From positions 1,922,001 through 1,986,000 of the forward strand of contig OX637805.1 of the NCBI GenBank assembly GCA_951802425.1: a stretch of DNA of 64,000 nucleotides. Reading direction: 5' to 3'. Made by a program: the position numbers and the translations under genes. A model generated the notes under the pieces. The model saw nothing but the letters and a program-made list of their open reading frames with translations. It was not told the origin of the DNA and made no database searches. This DNA is from Clavaria fumosa (Eukaryota > Basidiomycota > Agaricomycetes > Agaricales > Clavariaceae). Positions 11,298-23,385 of this stretch are shown piece after piece (the first letter of the stretch is position 1; the number at the start of each line of letters is the position of its first letter).

Positions 11298-14200
11298 ATG
11301 TCTGAACATCCAAGCGCCTTTTGGGAGGCTATGCAAGATGGAAGCGTCTTTTACAGGCGTCAGCAGCTCTATTGCATGCCGTCCGGTCTACCACATCTCA
11401 CAGAAAATGTCGTCGCTGGATGTCAGCATGGCGGTCCAATGGGTACCCTCGATTTCACCTCAACGCATGACAAACATTCCTGATGCCTAATTTCAGCCCT
11501 CATGAGGGATACAGCGAAGATTATTCCTCTGGACCGTCCTGCTGCTTCAGTCCCAAAAGCTCAGGTTCAGGTGTATTCCTCGGCAGGGGAGAGAATTCTC
11601 GTCTTCAATGTGGGCCCACCCCTTATTGTCCCTACCCCAATTTATTTGGGTTATTATAGTGGGAACAGGCCAAGATAGTCAGCTTCGGTTGGACACAAGA
11701 CGAACGTCTCGTAGTCTTAAACGAGGAGGGGACATACAGGCTATACGACCTGCAGGGCGAGTATCAGCAATACTCCCTTGGCATTGAGGCAGGCGATGTT
11801 GGCGTTATCGACGCCAAAATCTACGGGAGTGGTTTTGTCGCTCTGACTGGATCATTGTCATTACTAGAGGTCAAGGCTTGGCAGGGTGCTAGACCTCTGA
11901 TGCTTGCAAATCCCGGTATCTCTTTCAATGAAGTCTTATAGCACTTCGATTTACTCCGCCTCTTAGGTCTTACCGACCCGCCTTATGCTTGGGCTGTAAT
12001 CCCTCCCGACCTCACACTTTCCCGTCATGTAGAGGTCCTTCTCTCAGTCGAATCTTCCATCCACACCGTCGATGGCCTCGAGTGCGTCGACCAGCGTCTC
12101 TCTCGTGGACCTTTTACACACGTCACGGTTTCTCCCAACGGTAAATCGCTTGCGCTCCTGAATTACAGCGGCTTGCTTTGGGTTGTCTCGGTGGATTTTC
12201 AGCGCAGCATGGCGGAGCTTGAAACAAATAGCATTGCAGGTATTGAAGGACTGGCCGTAAGTCAAGTTGAATGGTGTGGAAACGATGCGATCGCGGTTAT
12301 ATGGGAAGGTTTGGTCGTATTGGTCGGACCATTTGCGGACAGTCTACGGTACGCATATATACGAGACATTCCTTCAGAGCTTGATCAGGTATTCCAGATA
12401 TACCTATCATGGGTCTGTCTTTGCCGTGACAGAGCCAGACGGTGTTAAAATAATAAACTCGGACGTCTGCGACTTTATCCAGAAAGTTCCAGGTGGGAAT
12501 GCTTGTACCCTTTTTAACTAACACCTGATTCGTTTTAATCCAGCACCTTCTGTATCGATATTTAGACCAGGCTCCACGTCTCCTTCAGCGATTCTATTTG
12601 ACGCTTGGGAAAGTTTTGACCGGCGCTCACCTAAAGCTGACGAGAACATCCGCAGTATCAGACCAGAGTTAGCGGCTGCTGTTGACGAGTGCGTGCAAGC
12701 TGCGGGCATGGAGTGGGAACCTGCTTTGCAGCGTCGATTGTTATGCGTAATTCTGTCTGTTGCCTTCAAGTCCACATTTACTGATCTAGAATATCACAGG
12801 CAGCGAAATTTGGCAGAGGATATTTGGATCTGTACGATCCGACGGACTTCGTAAATATGGGTCAGACTCTCCGAGTTTTGAATGCTGTGAGACACCATGA
12901 GATAGGAATTCCTCTGACGTATTCACAGTGAGCACAATCTTTATGCTCTCATTTCTCGATTCTTACAAGGAGAAGATACATCTATGCGTCACCCTCACAT
13001 CTAATTAGCCGCCTGACCTCCCGCAACTTACACCTTGTCGCTCTTCGCATATCCTCCTTCCTCTCACTCGCGCCCGATCCCGTGCTCAAACATTGGGCGA
13101 GCGCCAAGATTGCACGTGCGCGGCCCGGACAAGAAGTAGATGACGAGATCTGCGCTTCAATTGTTGAGAAATACGAGCTGCTTGGTGGAGGCGAAAGCGA
13201 TGTCAGCTACGCGGAGATCGCTCGCAAGGCATGGGAAATAGGACGAGCGCGACTTGCTACAAAGGTAAGACACGCCATTTGATATGCACGCGTATGTTCT
13301 GGATATATCTGCTGACAGGAAACTGCCTTCTGTACAGCTACTTGACCACGAGAGGAGGGCTTCGGATCAAGTGCCTTTATTACTATCGATGCAAGAAGAC
13401 CGTCTGGCACTTGAGAAAGCCGTTCACAGTGGCGACACGGATCTTGGTGGGTACCTGTTTCCTACTACGCGTCAGTTCTCGACCACTTAATTCTTGTCAT
13501 AGTGTACCACGTGTTGCTATATCTTTATCAACGACTCCCTCTCGGCGCCTTCTTCCGACTCATCGAGGAGGGCGGCTCGCGTCTTGCGCTCGCTAGCAGA
13601 CTGCTGCAAGTGTATGCACGTGAGCAGAATAGGGAAATGCTCCGAGATTTTTACTATTCCGATGACAGAAGAGTGGAGAGTGCAGTTCTCGCGCTGGAAG
13701 AAGCATGGCGCACGACTACGGTATGGCTTCCTTAACTCTTTCATCGTTGTGCATATCCTTGCCATTTCTGAAACAACCATCGTATTGCAGGATCCTCATG
13801 CTAGGATTGCTTCCATCAAAGACGCCCACAAATTCTTTTCAGAGGACAAGGAACGGTCATTTGAAGCTAAGGTGAACCGTGTTCGCTCGCTACACAGGGC
13901 ATTGCGGTGACTTGTTGATGTAGATGACGGACGAGAGCGCCCGACTCCTTGCTCTGCAACTCCAGTTTGAAAAAGAGGACGACGGCAAAATATCATTCTT
14001 CGGACAGAGTATCAACGAAACACTCAAAACATGCCTGATGAACGGCATGGCGAGGAAGGCGGATAAAATTAAATCGGATTTCAAGGTGCCTGACAAGCGG
14101 TGAGTGCAGGGCCTTGCGCTTCATTCTTCACCGATTGCAATACGTTACTCAACTCACTGCATGCCACAGATTCTGGCATGTGAAACTACAAGCTCTAACG

Positions 14201-14551
14201 GCCGCCAGGGACTTTGATGGTTTAGAGCTGTTCGCCAAGTCTAAGCGCAGTCCGATCGGATACGAACCCTTCGTCCGACATCTGATCAACAAGGGACACT
14301 TGAAGGAAGCGGTGTCATACGTTGCGCGATGCGATGCGCGCAAGCGGGTAGATCTCTTCGTCGAATGCGGAGAATGGAGAATGGCGGGTAAGGAGTGCAA
14401 AGAGCGCGGTGACAAGGTGCACCTTGAGTAAGTGCCCTCACATTCTACTGTCCTCGTTGCTGACAATGCGATGTGCAGGAGGCTACGGAAGTCGTGTCCA
14501 AACTCTCTGATTGCTCGAGAGCTGGACCAGATTGCATCAAGCATGAAGTAA
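11298..14551 (+). CDS. VPS16: VPS16, HOPS/CORVET core subunit
   Basis: The predicted Vps16 is a core subunit of the CORVET and HOPS tethering complexes that act at endosomes and the vacuole. About ten exons join. The start is [20 protein letters not shown], followed by the N-terminal beta-propeller (segments such as [16 protein letters not shown] and [16 protein letters not shown]) and the alpha-solenoid half ([69 protein letters not shown]). It ends with a conserved-looking [12 protein letters not shown]. All joins checked are in frame; an example is the intron whose donor follows 12350 and which resumes as [10 protein letters not shown]. No disabling change was seen. The ATG at 11298 gives the conserved N-terminus. 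Confidence 0.93.
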
Positions 14552-15533
14552 TGTATGCCTCAAGTCAGCACTAGTGGTCATCACCAGTGCTGGTGCCTTC
14601 GGGGACCTTGCTCCACCTCTTGTTCTGGGCCCTTTTTATCTGGGAAGCTTACAATGATACTGTTACATAGATACACTTTGTGATACAAGTTACATTACAC
14701 TGCCATCCCATCTGTACTCTTTTCCTTCTGATCATGGCTGCCTTGCAAAGCCTCATTTTTGTCACCACTGATGCAAGGCTGCTTTGGTTTTCTAGAATCT
14801 GCTTGACAAGGGTCCATCTTGTAAATTAGTTCACCTTTGAAGGAAGTTGTCAGGCCAATGTTGACACCATTCATCTTCTTATGGATTTTGATGATTTCTG
14901 TTTACACAGCACCATTCAGAGGATCCCCAAGAGGACCCTTGGCTTGAAGAATTAAGCCATGAAACACAGAGAAAAGGATAAATGTCTTTGGTTACTTGAT
15001 TAATAATAAACCTGTTTTTCATGTGACCTTGCCAAACACAAACATAAAACATGCATCATTGAAACTGTAAAGTTAGATCTGTTGTTTCCCATTCAATCCT
15101 CCACAGTTGATGTCAACTTTGAGGTAGTATTGTCTTGGGGTTTGTGGTATCAAGAAGCTTGAATTGTCCTATTTGAAAATGTCCATTTTGGCATAAATTT
15201 GGTGATTTTCAATATTGAACAGTACTGGTGGCTGTAATACTCAATAAAATGGCTCAGCTAAATGTTGGTATCAAGAGGTATGGACTGGTATGTAACACCT
15301 CAAGGTCTTGGGTGTTACATACTAGTCAATACCTATCTATCCTTACAATTTAGCCAAGCTGTTTTGCTGATGCACTACCTCTCCTCTTGGAATTCTCATA
15401 CCTGTATTCATGTGTCTTGTCATAACCAGATATCTGCACATCTTGCATAGCCTCGCAAGACGCGCTTAGATGCTACCCAAATATATTTTGCAACATAATA
15501 GTGGAATATAGAAAAAAAGCGACGGATATAATC
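14552..15533. other. AT-rich intergenic island
   Basis: About 1 kb between the convergent genes VPS16 and ABC copy 1. It is clearly more AT-rich than its neighbours, has no coding frame that I recognise and contains the imperfect palindrome at 15255-15358. It may be a decayed mobile element, but no protein or clear terminal repeats with target duplication were seen. Confidence 0.45.
15255..15358. repeat. Imperfect palindrome (foldback)
   Basis: Arms 15277-15299 and 15311-15333 pair at 21 of 23 positions around an 11-base centre; both arms contain GTATGTAACACC or its complement. Weaker pairing (GCTAAAT... on both sides) extends the structure to about 43 bp per arm. This could be a foldback/MITE remnant or a hairpin transcript source. 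Confidence 0.55.
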
Positions 15534-18500
15534 TCAAGAACACGCTTTTTGCGCTTTTGCCTTGGCGGCAGTCTCAAGCTCGGCGAAATCTCCGCTCTTG
15601 AGACACATAGATCGGAAGTTTCCGCCTTCTTTTTGAATGAGGTTGAAAGGAGTATTGAATTCCACGAGCTGACGAAGAATGAATGGACTGAATAATGCCG
15701 AAACGCAGAAGGAATGGAAACTAACCTCTCCATTTTCTAGAATCAAGAGACGATCATAATCGATAATAGTGCGGAGCCGATGGGCGACTATATACCCTTA
15801 TTATAGAGATGGACAAGGAAGAATGAGGGGGTTTACGTACTGGTGATGAGCAACGAGTTACTGAACTCCTCTCGGATCAAGGCCTGGATCTTAGCATCCG
15901 TATCAAAATCGATGCTACTAGTTGCTTCGTCCAAGATCACGATGGAACTGCGCCGAAGAAGGGCTCTTGCCATAGCTATCAATTGTCGTTGTCCATGAGA
16001 GAAATTTGTGCCGCCTGGTGACAGGAGGGTGTTGAGAGTAATCCTGTCTTTGGAGTCGGATTGGGTTGCAGAGGTCATGATTGATGGAGCAGAGCCTTGT
16101 TCTTCGCCATGAATTGACGGAGTACGGGACGGCTGACGTGAAGGGCGCTGTGATTCATTTTCGCTCAACAAACCGGCTCTGTATAGAGCGTCCAGGCATG
16201 CGCTATCTTCATGATCCTCTGCAACCGAGGGTGAGGACCTCAGACTGGCATTGGCAACAGCGACATACCAAACGGATCCAAATTCTCGCGCAACGTCCCC
16301 GAGAACAACATCGCGTCCTGGAATTCAAATTCAAATTCAATCGACATAGAGCAATGTCTTCATGCGTGCTCACTTGTGGGATGAATGTCTTTGTTCAAAT
16401 TGATATGTTAACTCTGACTCTTTGGGGGTTTTGTGATGACTTACCAAGCGCGACCTTAAGTCATGGAGGCTAATAGTCGAAATGTCCATGCCATCGATAA
16501 TGATTTTACCACTCGCAGGTTCAACCTAAGACAAATTAGACCGAATAGCGACACGAAGTATCAATATCTCACAAAACGCAATATGCTCATCGCTAGCGTT
16601 GATTTCCCACTGCCTATTCACAACAGTCAGTAATCGCTAGAACAGAGTGTAGAGAAGCATACCAGTCCGGCCAAGTACACCAATTCGCTCCCCTGCATTC
16701 AAGTTGAAAGAAATGCCACGGAGCACTGGAGGCAATTCTGGTGCATATTTGATGACAAGATTTTCCACCTGCACGATGTAGTCCTTGGTCGACAGGGAGG
16801 GCCAGTATGCAGGGGGCAGATTTGGCTTGACAGACGAATCCTCCTCTTGAGGAAGTTCTAGATACTCCACCACACGCTCGAGAGCACTAGATTCTTTATA
16901 AAAACATCAAAACAAAGGAAACGATGGAATGGACAGACTTGAGCTCAAGAGCCAACGAAGTCCATGAGCTGACAAAAATGGTCGGTGATGCGAGTGCAGG
17001 CCAGCATTCCTCAGGCACATACCTGCACAATGAAAACATTGACCAAGAAAATGACAGAGTAGCTGAGATACAGATACCAGCCTATGATCCACATTGAGAC
17101 AACTATAGGTTGCGGCAACAAAATGAATCACGTACGATCCCAGCAGAAACATAACCAGAGAGGGCGAAGAAAGTTGTCAAAAAGACTGCTATCCCACATA
17201 GGAATTCAGCGACCGTGAATACGAAATAATGTGTCGAGGCAAATGTATATTGCATCTTTGAATTATTCGTTGAACTCACAGTAAAATTCGAGCACGACAA
17301 CTAGGGACATACCTTGACCATGAGGTCAATTTTGCGGTGAAGGTCATCCAGGAATCGCTTTTCGGCGGAGAAAGCCCGGACTGTTATAATGCCATCCAAC
17401 ATCTCTCCAAATCCATCAAATATTGGGGATCGTGCGTTGGAAGTCATGCGACGGAGTTCACGGCCAGTCTTGAGGTATTCGATGGCCAGCATGCGGAATA
17501 AATTTGCAATAATAATGGCAGGGAAAATGAATGAGGGGACGAAATATCTGTACAATAATGGGGTAAGTAACCAAGGTCAACGCCAAACAATCTGGAACCA
17601 TACATCACAATGAAAGCGCATGAGAGGAAAGTAGAGACGGCATTGTTGACATTTGAGAGGGAGTCAGCCAAACGATGATCCACCGTCGATATGTCCTATT
17701 TGTTGGCTGTAAGAGCAATCCTTTTACAAAAATGCAGTCATACTTTCGCAAAGCGATTCAACATTCGACCTTTACATGTCATGATGAATCTTTGGTATTG
17801 AAGGAAACGTGCTTAGAATGGCCTACCTTGTGGTGTGGTGTCATGCCAACGCATGGTGGCATGAACGACAGAAATGAGAAGTCGCTTGAATAAGATACGA
17901 GATGCTCTGAGACTTCCGGCAAACCGCACAGCATAATCCATTGCGGAGATGGTCATCTGTGCCAATGAGATAGCCGCAAAGCCTGCCACATAAAAATAGG
18001 GGTGTTCTTGCGCGTGGGGCCATTCCCGGTCAAATCGGAGTGACAAGGGGTTGCGAAGGCGGCCGACAGGTTGAATGCTCGACAAGTCATACTTGTTAGC
18101 GAAAGCGAAAAAGTCCGACTTCAGAGACCACATAACACGCAGTCTTTCTATCTGGCCGTAGGCTTCACCCCAAATCTAACGAAGGTCAAGTACCAGACTC
18201 CCATGTGGAAGTGGAAAATTTTACCTTTAACCACCATTGCCTTGAGAAATAAATAACCTTGAGAGGTTATTCAATGAGTAGTAGCAAGGCAAGAGAGAGG
18301 CGGGGCACACCTCAAGAACAGCAAGCAACAACAGCAAGATTGCCCATGTCCAATACGAACTGCATTGAGAATCAAGAAGAGTATAGAAGTCTGGATATCA
18401 ACGCACGAGGCCTTGATATAGGAAGTGTAGATGTGCCATTTTACATCTCCTGTCTCCCTATGTTCATCCTAGAATATAACCTTATTACGAGAATACAATC

Positions 18501-21500
18501 ACGTGTAAACGACGGATGGAAGGCTTGCCTGGACCAGCTTTCTGGGTTTCCAGTCCTCTTCTCTTGGTAGCTCAATGGATTCCAATCCTTTCGAGTTGGT
18601 AGAAATGCCTTGAACGGAGTCGATCTCGCTTGTCTGTATCAAAGTGCCTGGATCTGTGAACTCAAGAACGCCCTGTTCCTGTAGATCTTTGACTGTGCCT
18701 TGAGTGTCAATACGACCGTCAAGCATTTGAATCAAATAATAGGCCGCGGGCAACACGAGGTCGACATGGTGCGTGACGAGGATCTTTTAACTTAGTGAGC
18801 ATCAACTTAGATACGACATGAGCCAATCATACCACAGTACGATTCTGGAGGAGCGGACCACAGAAAAGGTGATCAACCAAAGAATGGGCAGTGTGACTAT
18901 CCTGAAGTTATTATTGGACTACTGATCGTCATTTGGCATAATACAACAACTCACAACGGCACTCAAAGGGTCATCCAACAGAACGTATTTTGTGTGGGCA
19001 TAAACAGCGCGCGCAAGTGAAACTCTGAGCAGGGAGATCAGTTACGGCAAAGTTCACCGAGTGATGTCGCAACCTTGCTTTCTGTCCTCCAGACAAGTTT
19101 ATGCCCCTTCTTTGATGATTAGGTGAAGCGTCGCACAGGCAGACAGCCATGTACGCACCGAGCCCCTATCTCTGTCGCATCACCATCCTCGAGAATTCGT
19201 AGATCTGGCTTCAAGGCACAACACTCAATAACTTGCTGATACCGAGCCTCGTCAAGGGGAGAACCGAAGAGTATGTTGTCTTTGATGCTTTGGTGTCTTA
19301 TCCAAGGTGTTTGTGCTGCGTAAGAGATGGCATTCATGTAACCGTTGGCGTCGATTTGACTAGTATCTTTCGACATGATGATACAACTTCCGGGAAGAGC
19401 AGTTAATTCCCCCAGCAAAGCCATCTGTGTTTCCTCAACAAATCGAAGCAATGCATGGGAGAAATCACCGACCAGAAGAGCCGTTTTTCCGCTGGCGGTA
19501 GGTCCAGTAACCAACGTTAAACGACCCTCAGGGAACATGACATTGATATCCTTCAGCTCAAACCTAGGCACACCACTGTCTGTAGGAAGCGAAGATGGTT
19601 CCGTTGCAGTCATCTCGTCGTTTGAAATCGTCCCGTCGCTTGCAACCGCCTCGTTGCTTGCAGTCGCTTCGTTGCCTACAGTTACTGCTGCTCCATTCTC
19701 TTCGGGAGAATCCTTCCGCTCATTCCACCTGAAATAGCCGGACAGAATCCCCAAACCAGGTTTGATTGATGAATCCCCCGGGCATGCGTTGTTCTTATTT
19801 TTAAGGGTAGACACTTCTTCAGATACTTCTTCTTCTTCTAAGTAATTCGCAATACGGTCAAGGGCCACCTTAGTCTAACAATCCAGATCAATAAAATGAT
19901 GACAACAAAGGCAGAGAAAGAGACTTGTAGAAGTTGGACGACGAATGTAGGGATGTAGTTTAGTGCCGCCCTGCGTTCCTTCTAAATCAGAATTGAGCTC
20001 CTTGAGTGGAAAAGCACGCACTGAACAGCTCTGAATAATGTGATTGCCTTCAAACCTTGTCCGTTAGGGGTTCGGATATAAGAGAACAAAATGGCGTACG
20101 GTGAATGCGATTGGTACGGTCAACTGGTTGCCCTGTGCCACGAATACGGAGAACGAGAGAAATGTAAACAAAATCGGAATGCTAAGCCACAAAATGTAGA
20201 ACATAACGCCGTTGATACGTTCTGTGAAAACGCATAGGCTCCTTATCAACTAGGGGGAGAGCCGACTGAAGTGAGAAGCGTACTTTTCTTCAGTAGCTGT
20301 AATTCTTTTCCTCTAGCCTCAAGAACCCGCGTGATCCATCGTTCATCCCATGCGAAGAATTTGATTAATTTGATCTAAATAGATTCTAGGCAGACGCATG
20401 ATAAACAGGTAAACAGAACCTACAGCACTGATCAACTCAGTCACTGCATCCATGCGCTTATCTTTTTCACTTGACCATTGCTTGCTAATTTTATAACCTC
20501 TTTTCGTGAGGAAGCTATTCAGTGGCCATCCTGACATAGATGTTCGACTTGAGTTCTTCGGAAAGGAGCACAACAAATTACCTGCGACGAAAACCACTCC
20601 GCCCACAAAAGCGGACCATCCAAGAAGTCTGATGGAAATGAGAGCATTTTCTGGTCCTTCAAAACTGTGGAACGGATGGTAAAATACGCACTGATATAAG
20701 AGAATGCAACCGATAGTGAGTTGCATCGGAACTGTAGATGTATTGTCACCTCAAAACGAGCTGAAGACGAAGAGCGGATTCACTGCCACAAAATCTATAG
20801 CTGCTTTGCACAATCCATACGACCTAAAGCGATACATTCATTCAAACAGCACTCCCACAAACGTTATCGCAGTTCTACGTACTTGATAAACATCAGCAGA
20901 CATGATGTTCATGATTTTTCCTGTGGCGGCTCCGACTTTGGTTTCATCCTTCTCAACAGGTTTGTTGTCGTTTTGCTTATTAGCCGCTGCGCAATAAAAA
21001 GTCAATGCCAGGCTCGTATCATAATCGACTTTCATATATCTCACCATTCGAATCGGCGGACTGGTTGGTATTCGAAAAGGTAGCCACCTTTTTCCCCTGG
21101 ACTTCCTGGACAGCAACCTCCTTACCCTTGTCCACCGTTCCAGAAAAATCCTTTTTCTTCAAAGACTTATCAAATATGGCCGCCTGTAGTTGAGAGGTTA
21201 CACGGGTGGATGCGCGCCCGGAATGCCAGGTACGCTGACGGTCCAACAGAGCCTCGAGCAGGGAAGCCACCAAACATATAGCGGCATAAACATAGGCCTG
21301 CGCGTAAGTCTCGCGTGAGGGATGATCTATGGCCTCCAAAATACGCCTTATCGATTGAATAATGAGTATTCAGAAACAAAGGGAGCCTCTCACTTCAGAA
21401 AGAAAGGAGATGAAAAACGCAAGAACGATAAAATGAAGGTGAGAGTTAGTGACATGCTAATGTGTCCATGTGAGTAGAGTTCCAGAGATGCAGATTGAGG

Positions 21501-22660
21501 TCCTACAGCATGTCTGACGAATTGGTTGACAAGATAGTCCGCAGTAGCTGGTACGAGCTTCCAAATGGAAGAAACCGAGGAGCAGAGACTTTTTTAAAGG
21601 TATCTAACGCGATTCTGAACTTAAAAAATATTGGTCGAGACCGGAGCAGCGGGCTGAGGGACCACACGTCATCCTCTTGAAGTGGCCTAGATGCGCCCTA
21701 TTGCATTCACAATTGGTGGAGGAAGAAGGAAGTTAATGTAAAGCCTACGCGTTTCATGATGGGTCGGACCCATGTAAACGACAGCCAGCCCCATAAGGAT
21801 GTGTAATCCTCTGGGGACACGGCTCTTCCCTTCGATGCAGACCAACACCATGTAATGAGTACAGTAGTTGGGACCGAAGGGTAAAGCACACACGATTTCC
21901 TCTTTGCGAACCCGTTTACTTGGTATAGCTAGCGGCATTTGGAGCACAATAGCCAGCAGAACTGTGACAGCAGTTACATTGGCACCTAGTCCTGCTGTTG
22001 TGAGCCAGTCGAGCGTGGCCGCATTCGAAGCGAAACGATTGTAAACTACACCACCCAGCAGAAGAATAGATGTGGCCCAATGGCACAAGAAGAGTGCAAA
22101 TAAGTCATATGGCGGCGTGAGAGTTGGACGAGCGACGGGTCGAACGACCGCATACAGCCAAGTAATAGCGATGGCTATGGGACTCAGGGCGTACCACAAA
22201 CTATTCTGTCCTTCGACAAGCCAGAAGATGCCGAGCGACAACCAGACAAGTGTTGCAAGGAGCGCGATCCAGCTCAGTAGAACAGTACGCCATAGAGGAA
22301 CAGGGCTGGACTGGCTATCGGGCCCACCCGCCTCCGACGGGTGACTCGCAGGCATTTCATCTACTTCGTTGAGGGCTTCGGCTTCTTCAAGGGTGACCAA
22401 AGGTTGGAAGGGAGCTTTGGTGAAGTTGACGACGTCGGTGATGATGCCATTAGGCAACGGTACAGAGCATAGTCCTATCAAGGTGACTAATGCACCCGGA
22501 ATCAGAGCGCTCCATAGTAATCGAATGCAAGGATCTGCAAAAGCCCAGAGATTAGAAGCCAAACAGAGGTCAGAATCCATGCTCGAGACACTGGTAGTGG
22601 TAGGTCGAAGGTAGCCCTTGAAACTCAGAACCCGAAACATCCCGAGCCGAGTCATTGATA
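15445..22660 (-). repeat. Inverted duplication, left arm (ABC copy 1)
   Basis: This arm is the reverse complement homologue of 41250-48480. Similarity covers the entire ABCC gene including introns and a short 3' flank: both copies end near a GCGAGGCTAYGCAA string. It stops close to the start codon on the other side. Boundaries are judged by eye. Confidence 0.85.
15534..22580 (-). CDS. ABCC-type ABC transporter, copy 1
   Basis: A full-length fungal ABCC (MRP/Ybt1/Ycf1-like) exporter split by many short introns. ABCC proteins export conjugates and drugs across vacuolar or plasma membranes; the substrate here is unknown. The order is: N-terminal membrane segments (22580-21900), first membrane domain, NBD1 with Walker [12 protein letters not shown] (about 19505), LSGGQKAR signature and Walker [12 protein letters not shown], a linker, second membrane domain, NBD2 with Walker A GRTGSGKST split by an intron, [16 protein letters not shown] and [10 protein letters not shown], and end KAKAQKACS. 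The start ATG at 22580-22578 ([11 protein letters not shown]) is preferred because copy 2 conserves an ATG at the same place; an upstream in-frame ATG lies at about 22655. One intron (18528-18469) uses a GC donor, and a 15-base exon (16388-16374) encodes the NBD2 Q-loop TFIPQ. No frame break was found, so it is probably functional. Confidence 0.85.
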
Positions 22661-23385
22661 TCTACGGGAAACCCAGGGTAAGATGCCGTAGCGAAACTGT
22701 AGGAGGGACTTGGGTGATCGTAACGCGTGAGGACCACAAAAGTGATTCGTTACCGTACTTGGAATAATGGAAAGTTGGATGACTGTCGTGGTGCCGAGTC
22801 CGTTGCCCAAAGCCTTTTCTAAACACCATACCAGTGTCGAGTTGCTGTGGACTGAAAGCACGCACACGGGGCATCTAGGCAAGCCAAATTTACTCGGGTA
22901 AATGGCTGCAACCCTGGCGGTACACTACCACGCCCACCTGCATTTGACGTTGATATGTCGCGAGTTTTGCTGCAACGCTGCTAAAGCAGGTTCACGTCAC
23001 CGAATCTACTATTATTACGGTAAGTTTTATCACCTTACAAGGCTGAAGCAGGCTGATGACAACCGAACCGCAGTCCTCAAACGGGGCGAATCGATTTTCT
23101 CTGTTCACCATAAATTCAAGATCTTTGCTTCGCATATGGACTGTCACAACCGCAATGAACAAGCTGAGATCACCACCGCAGTGTTGGTTCGACAAAAGAA
23201 TTATTCCAAGGCGGTGAAGGGACATTATCCACGACTCTCTACGTAACGCGGTATAATCTCGAGAGAAACGAGCAGACAAGTATTGGTCTCTTTCAACGAC
23301 AAGTCCCAACAATCAGCGATCAAGTGCGCAAGCTGCTAGTGAGCGAAATCTATGTGGTGTGACTGTTCGCGGGCGCAGGCTAACA
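22581..23385. other. Intergenic, ABC copy 1 promoter side
   Basis: Between the ends of two minus-strand genes (SPX/EXS transporter upstream, ABC copy 1 downstream). Only short open frames without motifs are present. It is not similar to the sequence upstream of ABC copy 2. Confidence 0.5.

Noticed and set aside
15534..22580. ABC copies as pseudogenes because of apparent stops between open frames
   Set aside because: All checked breaks coincide with short introns whose removal restores ABC motifs in both copies.
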